A stretch of DNA of 64,000 nucleotides from positions 24,036-88,035 of the forward strand of contig NZ_JAEUAV010000031.1 of NCBI RefSeq assembly GCF_019511605.1. Direction: 5' to 3'. Positions 47,785-56,954 of the stretch are shown here, one piece after another. The translations under genes and the position numbers were made by a program. A model generated the notes under the pieces. The model was not told the origin of the DNA, did not search any database, and worked only from the letters and a program-made list of their open reading frames with translations. This DNA comes from Paraburkholderia phenoliruptrix. Lineage in GTDB: Bacteria; Pseudomonadota; Gammaproteobacteria; Burkholderiales; Burkholderiaceae. Each line of letters opens with the position of its first letter. The stretch's first letter is position 1.

Positions 47785-48954
47785 TCAACGCAGTTTGAGC
47801 GTGGACAATCCAAACAGACACAACATCAAGGTGATGATCCAGAAGCGCACCACGACCTGCGTTTCCTTCCAACCCGACAATTCGAAATGGTGATGCAGCG
47901 GCGCCATCTTGAAGAGACGCCGGCCTTCGCCGAAACGGCGCTTGGTGAACTTGAACCACGCGACCTGCAACATCACCGAAAGCGTTTCGGCAACAAAAAT
48001 GCCGCCCATGATGAAGAGCACGATTTCCTGCCGCACGATCACCGCGACCGTGCCAAGCGCGCCGCCCAGCGCCAATGCGCCGACGTCGCCCATGAACATC
48101 TGCGCCGGGTGCGTGTTGAACCAGAGAAACGCGAGCCCCGCGCCGCCCATTGCCGAACAGAAGATCAGCAATTCGCCCGCGCCGGGAATGTGCGGAAACA
48201 GCAGGTATTTCGAGTAGACCGAGCTGCCCATGACGTAGGCGAACACGCCGAGCGACGCGCCCACCAGCACGACCGGCATGATGACGAGGCCGTCGAGGCC
48301 GTCGGTGAGATTCACCGCGTTGCTAGCGCCGACGATCACGAGGTACGTCAGCACGATGAAGCCCCATACGCCAAGCGGATAGCTGATCGACTTCACGAAC
48401 GGCAGCATCAGGTCGGCGCGTGCAGGCAAGCCCATCGACAAACCGCTGCGCACCCACGCCATGAACAGGTCGAACACTCGCACGTTGCTCGCTTCGGACA
48501 CGCTGAAGGCGAGATACACCGCGGCAAAAAGACCAATCACGGACTGCCAGAAATACTTTTCGCGCGACGACATGCCGCGCGGGTCCTTGTAGACGACCTT
48601 GCGATAGTCGTCGACCCAGCCGATCACGCCATAACCGAAGGTGACGAGAATCACGATCCAGATAAAGCGATTGGTGAGGTCGGCCCACAACAGCGTGGCC
48701 ACGGCAATGCCGAGCAGAATCAGCACGCCGCCCATGGTCGGCGTGCCCGATTTCACCAGATGCGTTTGCGGACCGTCCTTACGGACAGCCTGGCCGACCT
48801 TCATCGCGGTCAGCTTGCGAATCACCGCCGGGCCGCAGACGAGCCCGATCAGCAACGCGGTGATGGTGGCCATCACCGCGCGAAAAGTCAGATAACTGAA
48901 CACGCGCAAGAAGCTTGCGTCATTCTGCAGCCATTGCGCCAGCGCCAGTAGCAT
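47785..48954 (-). CDS. mraY: Phospho-MurNAc-pentapeptide transferase MraY
   Basis: A 389-residue integral membrane enzyme with about ten hydrophobic segments. It transfers phospho-MurNAc-pentapeptide to undecaprenyl phosphate, making lipid I. Conserved residues are in KAGTPTMGG-like KSGTPTMGGV, NAVNLTDGLDGL and the HHHFELSGWKE loop. It lies 17 bp after murF. Confidence 0.97.
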   Translation of the reverse strand: MLLALAQWLQNDASFLRVFSYLTFRAVMATITALLIGLVCGPAVIRKLTAMKVGQAVRKDGPQTHLVKSGTPTMGGVLILLGIAVATLLWADLTNRFIWIVILVTFGYGVIGWVDDYRKVVYKDPRGMSSREKYFWQSVIGLFAAVYLAFSVSEASNVRVFDLFMAWVRSGLSMGLPARADLMLPFVKSISYPLGVWGFIVLTYLVIVGASNAVNLTDGLDGLVIMPVVLVGASLGVFAYVMGSSVYSKYLLFPHIPGAGELLIFCSAMGGAGLAFLWFNTHPAQMFMGDVGALALGGALGTVAVIVRQEIVLFIMGGIFVAETLSVMLQVAWFKFTKRRFGEGRRLFKMAPLHHHFELSGWKETQVVVRFWIITLMLCLFGLSTLKLR

Positions 48955-48971
48955 GCTTCGGTCCTTCTATT

Positions 48972-50408
48972 TCAGTGTGCGGCGGGCGCGCTGCCCGCTG
49001 CGTTGGGTTGTGGACTCGTAACGGCGTCCACCACGCGCTCCATTTGCATGAAGCGCGAGCCTTTCACGAGAAGCGTTGCAGCCGCGCCGTAACCGGCCTG
49101 CTGCAATTGCGCGACCAGCGTGCCGACGTCGGCCATGTGGTGCGCGCCTGCGCCATATGCCGTACAGGCGTCGCGCGAGGCGTCGCCCATGGCGTACAGC
49201 GCGTCGATACCGCGCTCTTTGGCGTAAGCGCCGATTTCGCGGTGAAACTCGGGACCGTGATCGCCGACTTCGCCCATGTCGCCCATGACCAGCACGCGTG
49301 GCGACGCGTGCGACGCGAGCACGTCGATCGCGGCGCGCATCGAATCGGGATTGGCGTTGTACGTGTCGTCGATCACCGTGGCGCCGGCGAGTGTGCCGAG
49401 CGCGGCCTGCTTGGCCTGCAGGCGGCCCTTGACCGCGCCGAACGATTCGAGACCGCGCCTGATCGCGTCGAGCGACACGCCAGAGGCGAGTGCCGCCGAC
49501 GTTGCCGCGAGCGCGTTATGCGCGTTGTGGTCACCGAGCACCTGCAGCGTGACCTCGAACGCGCCCTCGGGCGTTTCAATGCTGAGCCGCTTGCCGTCGA
49601 ACCTGCCGGTGACCGCCGCTGCGGTCGTGCGTTCAGCCGTGTTGAGCGCGAAGTCGACGATGCGGTTGCCTGTGGCCGCGACGCGCCAGATGCTCGCGTA
49701 AGCATCGTTCGCCGGAAACACAGCGACGCCCTCGGGATTCAGCGCGTGAATCACGCTCGCATGTTCGAGCGCGACCGCTTCGACGGTCGCCATGAACTCC
49801 TGGTGCTCGCGCTGCGCATTGTTTACCAGCGCGACCGTCGGCTCGGCGATTTTCGCGAGCAGCGACGTTTCGCCAGGATGGTTCATGCCGAGCTCGACCA
49901 CCGCCAGCCGGTGCGCGGCATTCAGACGGAACAGCGTGAGCGGCAAGCCGATGTCGTTATTGAAGTTGCCGACGGTGGCGAGCCGCTCGTTGGCGCCCAC
50001 GGCAGCGGCGAAAATCGACGCGATCATTTCCTTGACCGTGGTCTTGCCGTTGCTGCCGGTTACCGCGACGAGCGGCATGCTGAACTTGCGGCGCCAGCCG
50101 CGCGCGAGTGCGCCAAGGCCGGCGCGCGTGTCGGCGACACGCACGAGCGGCACCGCGGACACGTCCCAGCCGTCGGGCACGCGCGCGACGAGCGCGGCGC
50201 TCACGTTGCGCGCGGCGACTTCGGCAAGGAAGTCATGCGCGTCGAAGCGATCGCCCTTGATCGCGACGAACAGATCGCCGGGACCGGCGCTGCGGCTGTC
50301 GGTCGACACGCGTTCGAACGCGACGCTGCCGTCGCCGCTGACCGTGGCGCCCGGAATCAGCGCGGCGGCTTCATGCAGCGTGAACATGGAATTGCCTTGC
50401 CCGCTCAT
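48972..50408 (-). CDS. murF: UDP-MurNAc-tripeptide--D-Ala-D-Ala ligase
   Basis: A 478-residue Mur ligase adding D-Ala-D-Ala to the tripeptide. The ATP site is GSNGKTTVKEM. I use the start at 50408, which overlaps the murE stop by ATGA; an alternative ATG seven codons in (MFTLHEAA) fits the family start equally well. Confidence 0.95.
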   Translation of the reverse strand: MSGQGNSMFTLHEAAALIPGATVSGDGSVAFERVSTDSRSAGPGDLFVAIKGDRFDAHDFLAEVAARNVSAALVARVPDGWDVSAVPLVRVADTRAGLGALARGWRRKFSMPLVAVTGSNGKTTVKEMIASIFAAAVGANERLATVGNFNNDIGLPLTLFRLNAAHRLAVVELGMNHPGETSLLAKIAEPTVALVNNAQREHQEFMATVEAVALEHASVIHALNPEGVAVFPANDAYASIWRVAATGNRIVDFALNTAERTTAAAVTGRFDGKRLSIETPEGAFEVTLQVLGDHNAHNALAATSAALASGVSLDAIRRGLESFGAVKGRLQAKQAALGTLAGATVIDDTYNANPDSMRAAIDVLASHASPRVLVMGDMGEVGDHGPEFHREIGAYAKERGIDALYAMGDASRDACTAYGAGAHHMADVGTLVAQLQQAGYGAAATLLVKGSRFMQMERVVDAVTSPQPNAAGSAPAAH

Positions 50409-51964
50409 TCACCACCTCCGCGTGCCTGCGTGGCCCGCGCGGCGAGCGCGAGACGGGCGTGGTCCTGGTCGGAGAAAGCGCGCTTCTTGCCCATGATTTC
50501 CTGTGTTGCCTCGTGCCCCTTGCCGGCGAGCACGATGACGTCTTCGCGCGCGGCGCTGCGGATCGCCTGAAGGATTGCGCTCGCGCGATCTTCGATGCGG
50601 CGCGCCTTCGACGCGTCTTTCATGCCCGCTGCAATCTGTCCGATGATCGACTGCGGATCTTCGCTGCGCGGGTTGTCGCTCGTGACGACGACGCCGTCCG
50701 CGAGCTTCTCGGCAATCGCGCCCATCAGCGGACGCTTGGTCGCGTCACGGTCGCCGCCGCAACCGAACATGCAGATCAGTTCGCCGCCGCGCGCCGCTGC
50801 CATCGGCCGCAGCGCTTCGAGCGTTTTTTCCAGTGCATCCGGCGTGTGCGCGTAGTCGATCACGACGAGCGGCTCGTCGTTCTGCAGGCGGCCACCCAGG
50901 CGCTGCATGCGGCCGTTCACCGACTCCAGCTTCGTCAGCTCGGCGAGCGCGGCGTCGAAGGGCACGTTTGCGGCAAGCAACGCGCCGAGCACGCCAAGCA
51001 GATTGCTCACGTTGAAGGCGCCGAGCGTCTGCACTTCGACGTCGGCCTCGCCCCAGTCGGACGTGCTGAGATGGAACGCGGTGCCCGTGGCGGTCGCGCG
51101 CACGTTGGCGGCGAGCAGAAACGCGTCCGCTTGCTGTGCGGCTTGCGACGGGTCAGCCTGTCCGGCGTCGAGACCGTAAGCGATGGTGCGCGCGTGGCCT
51201 CGCGTGCTCGCGAGCAGACGGCGGCCGGCCGCGTCGTCGCGGTTGATCACGGCCGCGCGCAGTTCCGGCCACGCGAACAGGCGCGCCTTCGCCGCTTCGT
51301 ATGCTTCGAACGTGCGGTGATAATCCAGATGATCTTGCGTGAGATTCGTGAACACGGCGATGTCGAACGCCGTGCCGTTCACGCGCCCCTGGTGCAATGC
51401 ATGCGAGGAGACTTCCATCGCCACGGCCTTCGCGCCGGCGCCGCGCAACTGCGCGAGACTGCGTTGCAACTGCGGGGCGTCGGGCGTCGTGAAGCCGGTG
51501 TGCACGAGGTGCCCCGGCAAACCCGTGCCGAGCGTGCCGATGATCGCGCAGCGCGTGCCGAGCGCCGTGAGCGCCGCCGAAATCCACTGGCTGCACGAAG
51601 TCTTGCCGTTGGTGCCCGTCACGCCGACCGTCAGCATGTGGTCGCTCGGATCGCCGTACCAGGCGCTGGCGATCGAACCGGCAAGCTCGTTCAGGCGAGG
51701 CACCGCGAGCATCGTGGATGCGTCGAGTGCGCCGCTGAATCCTTCCGGCTGCACGAGCACCGCGGCAGCGCCGCGCTCGAGCGCGGCGTCGATGAACGGC
51801 CGGTTGTCCGCGCCTTCCACCGCATAGGCGAAAAACGCGTCGCCCGCCGCGAGCGAACGGGTATCGGCGTGCAGATGCGCGGCTGGCTGCACGCGCGCGC
51901 GCAGCCAGTCCAACGCGTCGGCAATCTGCTGGTGGGACGGGTGATGTTCACGGAGCGCGCTCAT
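50405..51964 (-). CDS. murE: UDP-MurNAc-dipeptide--meso-diaminopimelate ligase
   Basis: A 519-residue Mur ligase. The ATP site is GTNGKTSCSQW, and the DNPR motif (TSDNPRSEDP) marks meso-diaminopimelate rather than lysine as the added residue, matching a Gram-negative wall. ATGA overlaps with ftsI and murF. Confidence 0.96.
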   Translation of the reverse strand: MSALREHHPSHQQIADALDWLRARVQPAAHLHADTRSLAAGDAFFAYAVEGADNRPFIDAALERGAAAVLVQPEGFSGALDASTMLAVPRLNELAGSIASAWYGDPSDHMLTVGVTGTNGKTSCSQWISAALTALGTRCAIIGTLGTGLPGHLVHTGFTTPDAPQLQRSLAQLRGAGAKAVAMEVSSHALHQGRVNGTAFDIAVFTNLTQDHLDYHRTFEAYEAAKARLFAWPELRAAVINRDDAAGRRLLASTRGHARTIAYGLDAGQADPSQAAQQADAFLLAANVRATATGTAFHLSTSDWGEADVEVQTLGAFNVSNLLGVLGALLAANVPFDAALAELTKLESVNGRMQRLGGRLQNDEPLVVIDYAHTPDALEKTLEALRPMAAARGGELICMFGCGGDRDATKRPLMGAIAEKLADGVVVTSDNPRSEDPQSIIGQIAAGMKDASKARRIEDRASAILQAIRSAAREDVIVLAGKGHEATQEIMGKKRAFSDQDHARLALAARATQARGGGE

Positions 51965-53826
51965 CGCACCACTCCCGGATGGCTTTTCGCGTTCGCGGAA
52001 ATGGTCATCTTCTTCGCGCTCGCGTTGGTCGAAATTTTCCTGGCCGTGGACGGTGCGGGCGTTGCCGAGGGCGCGGCAGAGGCCGAGTCGTCCGACACCA
52101 CCATCTGCTTGACCGGCATTTGCGGCGGCACGTTCAGCGAGCGCAGCGTATCGCCGACAATGCCGGAGAACACCGGGCCCGACACCTGGCCGCCGAAGTG
52201 GCTGCCGGCCGTCGGCTCGTCGACGGACACCGCCACCACGATGCGCGGATTCGGCATCGGCGCCATTCCGACGAACGACGCGCGGTACTTGGAGTGGTCG
52301 TAGCCGTGCGGACCGTGCTTGTACGCCGTACCGCTCTTGCCGCCGACGCGATAGCCGGGCACCGCCGCATCCGGCGACGTGCCGCCCGGCGAGACGACGG
52401 TTTCCAGCATCGCGCGCACTTCACGCGCGGTGGTCGGCGAAAAGATTTGCGGGCCGGTGGCCGGCTGGTCGCCGGGCGTGCGGAAAATCGACACCGGCAT
52501 GATCTGGCCGTCGTGCGCGATCGCCGTATAGGCGCGCCCCAACTGGAACAGCGACACCGAGAGGCCGTAGCCGTACGACATGGTGGCCTGCTCGATGCGG
52601 CGCCAGCTCTTCCACGGACGCAGACGTCCCGCCGCCGCGCCGGGGAAACCGACCTTCGGCGCCTGACCGAGACCGATACTGGTGTACATGTTCCACATCT
52701 CTTCGGGCTTGAGCTGCATGGCGATCTTCGTCGCGCCGATGTTGCTCGACTTCTGGATCACGCCGCCCACGGTCAGCACGCCGAACGCGCTGTCGTCGGT
52801 GATCGGCGCACCGTCAAGCACGAAACGGCCGCCGCCGGTATCCACCAGTGTAGTCGGCGAGACGCGATGCAGATCGAGCGCCAGCGACACCGTGAAAGGC
52901 TTCATGATGGAGCCCGGCTCGAACGTGTCGGTCAGGATGCGGTTGCGCAACTGGTCGCCGGTCAGGTGGGAACGGTCGTTCGGGTTGTACGTCGGGTAAT
53001 TGACGAGGGCGAGCACTTCGCCCGTGCGCACGTCGATCACCATGGCCGCGCCCGCCTTCGCCTTGAACTTTTCGACTGCCGCCTTCAGGTTTGCATAGGC
53101 GATGTACTGGATCTTGCTGTCGATCGACAGGTCGACGTCCTGGCCGTTGTGCGGCACGACCTGCTCGTCCACGTCCTCGATGATGTGGCCCATGCGGTCC
53201 TTGATCACGCGGCGGCTGCCCGACACGCCCGCGAGCAGCTTCTGGTCGCCCAGTTCGACGCCCTCCTGGCCTTCGTCCTCCACATTCGTGAAGCCGATCA
53301 GGTGGGCGGTGATCTCGCCTTCTGGATAGAAACGCTTGTATTCGTCGCGCGCGTAAATGCCTGGAATGTCGAGCGCCTTCACCTTGTCGGCAATGTCCAC
53401 GGGCACCTGGCGCTTCACGTACACGAAGTTCTTGTCCTCGGAAAGCTTGGTGCGCAGTTCCTTGTTGGTCATGCCGAGCAGCTTGCCGAGCGCGTTCAGT
53501 TTGTCGGCGCCGAGGTCGTCCGGCACGGATTCGGGAATCGCCCAGATCGCGCGCACGGGCAGACTCGTGGCCAGCACGAGACCGTTGCGGTCGAGAATCT
53601 TGCCACGCGTGGCTGGCAACTCGAGGCGACGCTGGTAGCGGATTTCACCCTGCTTCTGATAGAACGCGTTGCCGGGCCCCTGAATCCAGAAGGCGCGCGC
53701 GGTCAGCGCGACGAACGCCATGAAGAGCAGGAACACGACAAGCTTCGAACGCCACATCGGCAGGCGCACGGACAGGATCGGATTGGCGGAGAACGCGACG
53801 CTCTTGCGAGCCGACGATTTTTTCAT
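51961..53826 (-). CDS. ftsI: Septal transpeptidase FtsI (PBP3)
   Basis: A 621-residue class B penicillin-binding protein: membrane segment ~28-46, pedestal domain (PATRGKILDRNG), and transpeptidase domain with the active-site Ser306 in GSIMK, SSN at 360-362 and a KSGTAYK motif near 470. The ~70-residue tail is Ser/Ala/Lys-rich. The start at 53826 is fixed by ATGA overlap with ftsL; the frame upstream to 54204 is not coding here. Confidence 0.97.
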   Translation of the reverse strand: MKKSSARKSVAFSANPILSVRLPMWRSKLVVFLLFMAFVALTARAFWIQGPGNAFYQKQGEIRYQRRLELPATRGKILDRNGLVLATSLPVRAIWAIPESVPDDLGADKLNALGKLLGMTNKELRTKLSEDKNFVYVKRQVPVDIADKVKALDIPGIYARDEYKRFYPEGEITAHLIGFTNVEDEGQEGVELGDQKLLAGVSGSRRVIKDRMGHIIEDVDEQVVPHNGQDVDLSIDSKIQYIAYANLKAAVEKFKAKAGAAMVIDVRTGEVLALVNYPTYNPNDRSHLTGDQLRNRILTDTFEPGSIMKPFTVSLALDLHRVSPTTLVDTGGGRFVLDGAPITDDSAFGVLTVGGVIQKSSNIGATKIAMQLKPEEMWNMYTSIGLGQAPKVGFPGAAAGRLRPWKSWRRIEQATMSYGYGLSVSLFQLGRAYTAIAHDGQIMPVSIFRTPGDQPATGPQIFSPTTAREVRAMLETVVSPGGTSPDAAVPGYRVGGKSGTAYKHGPHGYDHSKYRASFVGMAPMPNPRIVVAVSVDEPTAGSHFGGQVSGPVFSGIVGDTLRSLNVPPQMPVKQMVVSDDSASAAPSATPAPSTARKISTNASAKKMTISANAKSHPGVVR

Positions 53827-54182
53827 CGCACGCCTCCCTTGCGGCTCGCCGCCGGAGCAGTTGCAAAGCCCGATGCCGCCGAAGTCGGGATGGGCGCGTC
53901 TTCTGCCTTCGCGGCGCCCGGATCGAGCGTCAGGTATTGCGTGCGGCCGGTGCTCACCGCCTGCATTTTCAGAGACGCGGTCGCGATCTGCTCGATGCGC
54001 GAGGTCTTGGACAGCGCGCTCTGCTGATATTGAAGCTGCGAATAGTCCTGCTGCAGCTGGCGCTCCTGCGACTGCGCACGCTGCAACTGGATAAAGATCT
54101 GGCGCTGCTGATTGGTCGCGTTGACGACGGACAAGGCGCAACCCATTACGATCATCAGCAGGAAAATATTGAGGCGATTCAT
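53823..54182 (-). CDS. ftsL: Cell division protein FtsL
   Basis: A 119-residue bitopic protein: N-terminal membrane segment (NIFLLMIVMGCALSVVNA) then a Gln-rich coiled coil (QRAQSQERQLQQDYSQLQ). It joins FtsQ and FtsB in the divisome. The C-terminal ~35 residues are Ala/Pro-rich. ATGA overlaps tie it to rsmH and ftsI. Confidence 0.94.
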   Translation of the reverse strand: MNRLNIFLLMIVMGCALSVVNATNQQRQIFIQLQRAQSQERQLQQDYSQLQYQQSALSKTSRIEQIATASLKMQAVSTGRTQYLTLDPGAAKAEDAPIPTSAASGFATAPAASRKGGVR

Positions 54183-55132
54183 GGTGCGATCCGCTCCGCC
54201 ACACGCATCACGGCAGAACGGGCGCGCGGATTGGCGGCGACTTCAGCGTCGCTCGCGAACATGCGGCCGATGATTTTGAGCGGGGGGCTCGGCAGATCGA
54301 CAGCACGAATCGGCAGACGACGGTCGACCGCGGGCGCGCTCGCGTGCGCCTGCATGAATCGCTTGACGATCCGGTCCTCGAGCGAATGAAAGCTGATGAC
54401 CACCAGCCGCCCCCCTTGCTCCAGCAGCGACAACGCTGCTTCTAAAACGACTTGCAGCTCCGCAAGCTCTTGATTGATGTGAATCCGTATAGCCTGAAAG
54501 GTGCGGGTTGCCGGGTCCTTGCCCTTCTCACGGGTTTTGACGACGTTAGCCACGATTTGGGCAAGCTCGCCCGTGCTGACGAGAGGCCCAAGACGGTCGG
54601 ACTCTGCCCGGCGAGCAACAAGCGCCTTTGCAATCTGAAAAGCAAACCGTTCTTCCCCATAATCTCGTATCACCTCCGTCAGTTCCTGCACCGTGGCCCG
54701 CGCCAGCCAGTCGGCGGCAGACTCGCCGCGCGTCGGGTCCATACGCATGTCGAGCGGGCCGTCGGCGCGGAAACTGAAACCCCGCTCCGGATCGTCGACT
54801 TGCGGCGACGACACGCCCAGATCCAGCAGAACGCCCGACACGCGTTCAATGCCGCGCTCCGCAATCGCGGTGCGCAGCGAAGCAAAACTCTCGTGCACGA
54901 TGGCAAAGCGCGGATCGGCGATCTGCTGCGCCGTGGCGATGGCGAGCGGGTCTTTGTCGAAAGCGATCAGACGCCCCGCTTCACCCAGCTTCTCCAACAC
55001 CCGACGGCTGTGACCGCCGCGCCCGAACGTGCCGTCCACATACACGCCGTCCGCGCGCGTAACCAGCGCCTCTACCGCTTCTTCCAGCAGCACCGTGCGA
55101 TGCTGCAATTCGTTTCTCATCGCAGATGCCAT
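54179..55132 (-). CDS. rsmH: 16S rRNA (cytosine(1402)-N4)-methyltransferase
   Basis: A 317-residue SAM-dependent methyltransferase (MraW) modifying C1402 in the ribosomal P site. The SAM-binding motif is DGTFGRGGHS at ~34-43, with LLDLGVSSPQ downstream. Start: 55132 or a second ATG at 55120 (MRNELQHRTVLLEE), neither with a clear ribosome-binding site. Confidence 0.96.
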   Translation of the reverse strand: MASAMRNELQHRTVLLEEAVEALVTRADGVYVDGTFGRGGHSRRVLEKLGEAGRLIAFDKDPLAIATAQQIADPRFAIVHESFASLRTAIAERGIERVSGVLLDLGVSSPQVDDPERGFSFRADGPLDMRMDPTRGESAADWLARATVQELTEVIRDYGEERFAFQIAKALVARRAESDRLGPLVSTGELAQIVANVVKTREKGKDPATRTFQAIRIHINQELAELQVVLEAALSLLEQGGRLVVISFHSLEDRIVKRFMQAHASAPAVDRRLPIRAVDLPSPPLKIIGRMFASDAEVAANPRARSAVMRVAERIAP

Positions 55133-55147
55133 ATATGTATGCCGCGA

Positions 55148-55576
55148 TCAGAACGTGAAATTCTTCAACGCTTCAGGCATGCCCTCGGCGATGGCCGCCT
55201 GTTCCTTCGCGGCGTAAATCTGTGCGTCCCATATTTCGAAGTGACGCCCCATGCCGAGCAGGGTCACTTCTTTTTCCAGCGAGCCGGCCGCGCGCAACTC
55301 CGGCGACACGAGCACGCGGCCCGCGCCGTCCATGTCGACGTCCATGGCATTGCCGAGAAAGATGCGCTTCCACCAGGCTGCGTTCATGGGGAGCTTGTCG
55401 ACCTTGTCGCGGAAGATTTCCCATTCCGGGCGCGGAAAGAGCAACAGGCAGCCGTCCGGGTGCTTGGTAATCGTCACCCGGCCCTCTGCCTGTGTTTGCA
55501 GCGCATCCCGATAGCGCGAGGGAATAGACATCCGCCCTTTCGCATCGAGCGTCAGCGCCGACGCCCCTTGGAACAC
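55148..55576 (-). CDS. mraZ: Transcriptional regulator MraZ
   Basis: A 142-residue protein with two SpoVT/AbrB-type domains; each has a conserved DxxGR loop (TLDAKGRMSIPSRYRD; DMDGAGRVLVSPELR). MraZ represses its own dcw operon in E. coli by binding direct repeats upstream. The start is GTG at 55576 with a GGGAG site; the family start MFQGAS agrees. It is the first gene of the dcw cluster. Confidence 0.96.
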   Translation of the reverse strand: MFQGASALTLDAKGRMSIPSRYRDALQTQAEGRVTITKHPDGCLLLFPRPEWEIFRDKVDKLPMNAAWWKRIFLGNAMDVDMDGAGRVLVSPELRAAGSLEKEVTLLGMGRHFEIWDAQIYAAKEQAAIAEGMPEALKNFTF

Positions 55577-55650
55577 TTCGCTCTCCCTCTTCGCCCGCGC
55601 CTTTGCGCCGACTGCCCGATTCGTAAAAATCTACCCGAAATCACCCGTGA

Positions 55651-55690
55651 GATCACACAAAAATACACTTTCTCACACTGTCTCCCACTT
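55651..55690 (-). promoter_or_regulatory. Four 10-bp MraZ-type direct repeats
   Basis: On the minus strand the four consecutive 10-mers from 55690 are aagtgggaga, cagtgtgaga, aagtgtattt and ttgtgtgatc. Each carries a GTG core at the same position. Known MraZ sites are three or four repeats with a GTG(G/T) core and ten-base spacing. The array starts at the -10 element and covers the start of transcription. Confidence 0.8.
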
Positions 55691-55715
55691 TAGAGGAACG
55701 CTAAACACGGGTCAA
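55687..55715 (-). promoter_or_regulatory. Sigma70 promoter of the dcw cluster
   Basis: TTGACC (55715-55710), 17-bp spacer and TAAAGT (55692-55687) on the minus strand. The -10 overlaps the first MraZ-type repeat. The leader to the mraZ GTG is about 105 bases. Confidence 0.8.
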
Positions 55716-55914
55716 GGGAGAGGACGGCTTTTTGAACGAATTTTGTTTGTTAGAACAAGGACTTAGCACGACTCCTTCATGTCAGACATAAAACGGAAAA
55801 CCGTTATAAATGAATGAGCTAGTGGAACTTGTGAAGGTGATACGTGAAATGTGCGAGCGAAAGGCGCGGATCGTAAGCGATCGGCAAGGGTGAACGGAGG
55901 GTGGGTGGCGGAGT

Positions 55915-55992
55915 TTCGGCGGGGCGGAGCTGACGACGCGCCAAGCGTCGTGCGACCCGCCGAAGCGAAGCCGGGGAGCCCGGCCTCGCTTC
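55915..55992. repeat. Nested inverted repeats downstream of coq7
   Basis: Two adjacent dyads. The first has outer arms ttcggcggg / cccgccgaa (55915-55923 and 55956-55964) and inner arms acgacgc / gcgtcgt (55933-55939 and 55945-55951). The second has 14-bp arms with one mismatch (55962-55975 and 55979-55992) and a 3-base loop. No T run follows, so this is not a standard terminator. The rest of the gap (55716-55914) shows no gene. Confidence 0.6.
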
Positions 55993-56013
55993 TGTCTTTG
56001 CGGTGGGTGTTTC

Positions 56014-56652
56014 TTATATGTAGTACGCGGTCCGGGTCATGACTTTCGACATCGCGCGCATCAACGCACGCGCCGGAAACGGCAACTCGATGCCGCCGGC
56101 GTCGGTAGCGGCCTTGCCGTGCGCAGCTTCGTCGATACGCATTTGCTCGACGATGGCGCGCGACTCGCGGTCCGCGGCCGGCAAATCGTTCATATGGCTG
56201 TCGAGGTGCTGCTCGACCTGGCGCTCCGTCTCGGCCATGAAGCCGAGGCTGACACGGTCGCCGAGGCGCCCGGCCGCGAGGCCGACGGCAAGTGCGCCGG
56301 CATACCAGAGCGGATTGAGCAGGCTCGGACGCGAATCAAGCGCTTCCAGACGTTTGGCAGTCCAGGCGAGATGATCTTCTTCCTCTATCGCGGCCCGGTC
56401 GAACACGCTGCGCAGCGAAGGCGACCTGGTCGCGAGCTTCTGCGCCTGATAGAGCGCCTGCGCACACACCTCGCCGACGTGATTGACGCGCATCAGACCG
56501 GCCGAGTGCGCGCGCTCGGCCGGCGACAGTTCGGGCACTTCCGCAGAAGCCGCCGATTCTTGCGGAACCGGTAAAGGACGGCTCATGCGCGACACGCCGG
56601 TCATTGAGCGTAAACCCCGATCAAATTCAGTAATCAACTCGTCCAGAAACAT
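56014..56652 (-). CDS. coq7: Demethoxyubiquinone hydroxylase Coq7 (UbiF-type)
   Basis: A 212-residue di-iron monooxygenase for the last hydroxylation in ubiquinone synthesis. The two-fold repeated ligand helices are visible as EEEDHLAW in the first half and RIDEAAHG in the second; MRVNHVGEVCAQALYQ is the conserved first helix. The ~55-residue N-terminal lead is Pro/Ser-rich. It pairs functionally with ispB in this window. Confidence 0.93.
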   Translation of the reverse strand: MFLDELITEFDRGLRSMTGVSRMSRPLPVPQESAASAEVPELSPAERAHSAGLMRVNHVGEVCAQALYQAQKLATRSPSLRSVFDRAAIEEEDHLAWTAKRLEALDSRPSLLNPLWYAGALAVGLAAGRLGDRVSLGFMAETERQVEQHLDSHMNDLPAADRESRAIVEQMRIDEAAHGKAATDAGGIELPFPARALMRAMSKVMTRTAYYI

Positions 56653-56865
56653 TCAGCACTCCCTGATTCGACAACTCTCCCTGCGCGCGCCGCAGCCCGC
56701 GCGACAAGGCTTTGCCGGGAAAAACGCAGCCTGCGAACGGCCGTGGACAAGCCGTCTGAGGCATCAGGATTACGATTCTAGATCATGTTGCGTAAACGAA
56801 ACAGGAGCGTTCCTGGCGACCTGCTTTTTCTTTGTGCCATGTAGCCGTTTTGTTACATTACGTGC

Positions 56866-56908
56866 AACTTCTCGCGAAGTTGGACAAGCAAGGCCTCAAC
56901 GCTACATA
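56866..56908 (+). promoter_or_regulatory. Porin promoter with dyad over the -35
   Basis: TTGGAC (56880-56885), 17-bp spacer, TACATA (56903-56908), 46 bp before the porin start. A perfect dyad aacttc-tcgc-gaagtt (56866-56881) overlaps the -35 and may be an operator. The remaining upstream sequence back to 56653 shows no gene. Confidence 0.65.
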
Positions 56909-56954
56909 AATATTCGCCTTGTACAAAAGATTCGTAATCCTTGGAGATCATTCG

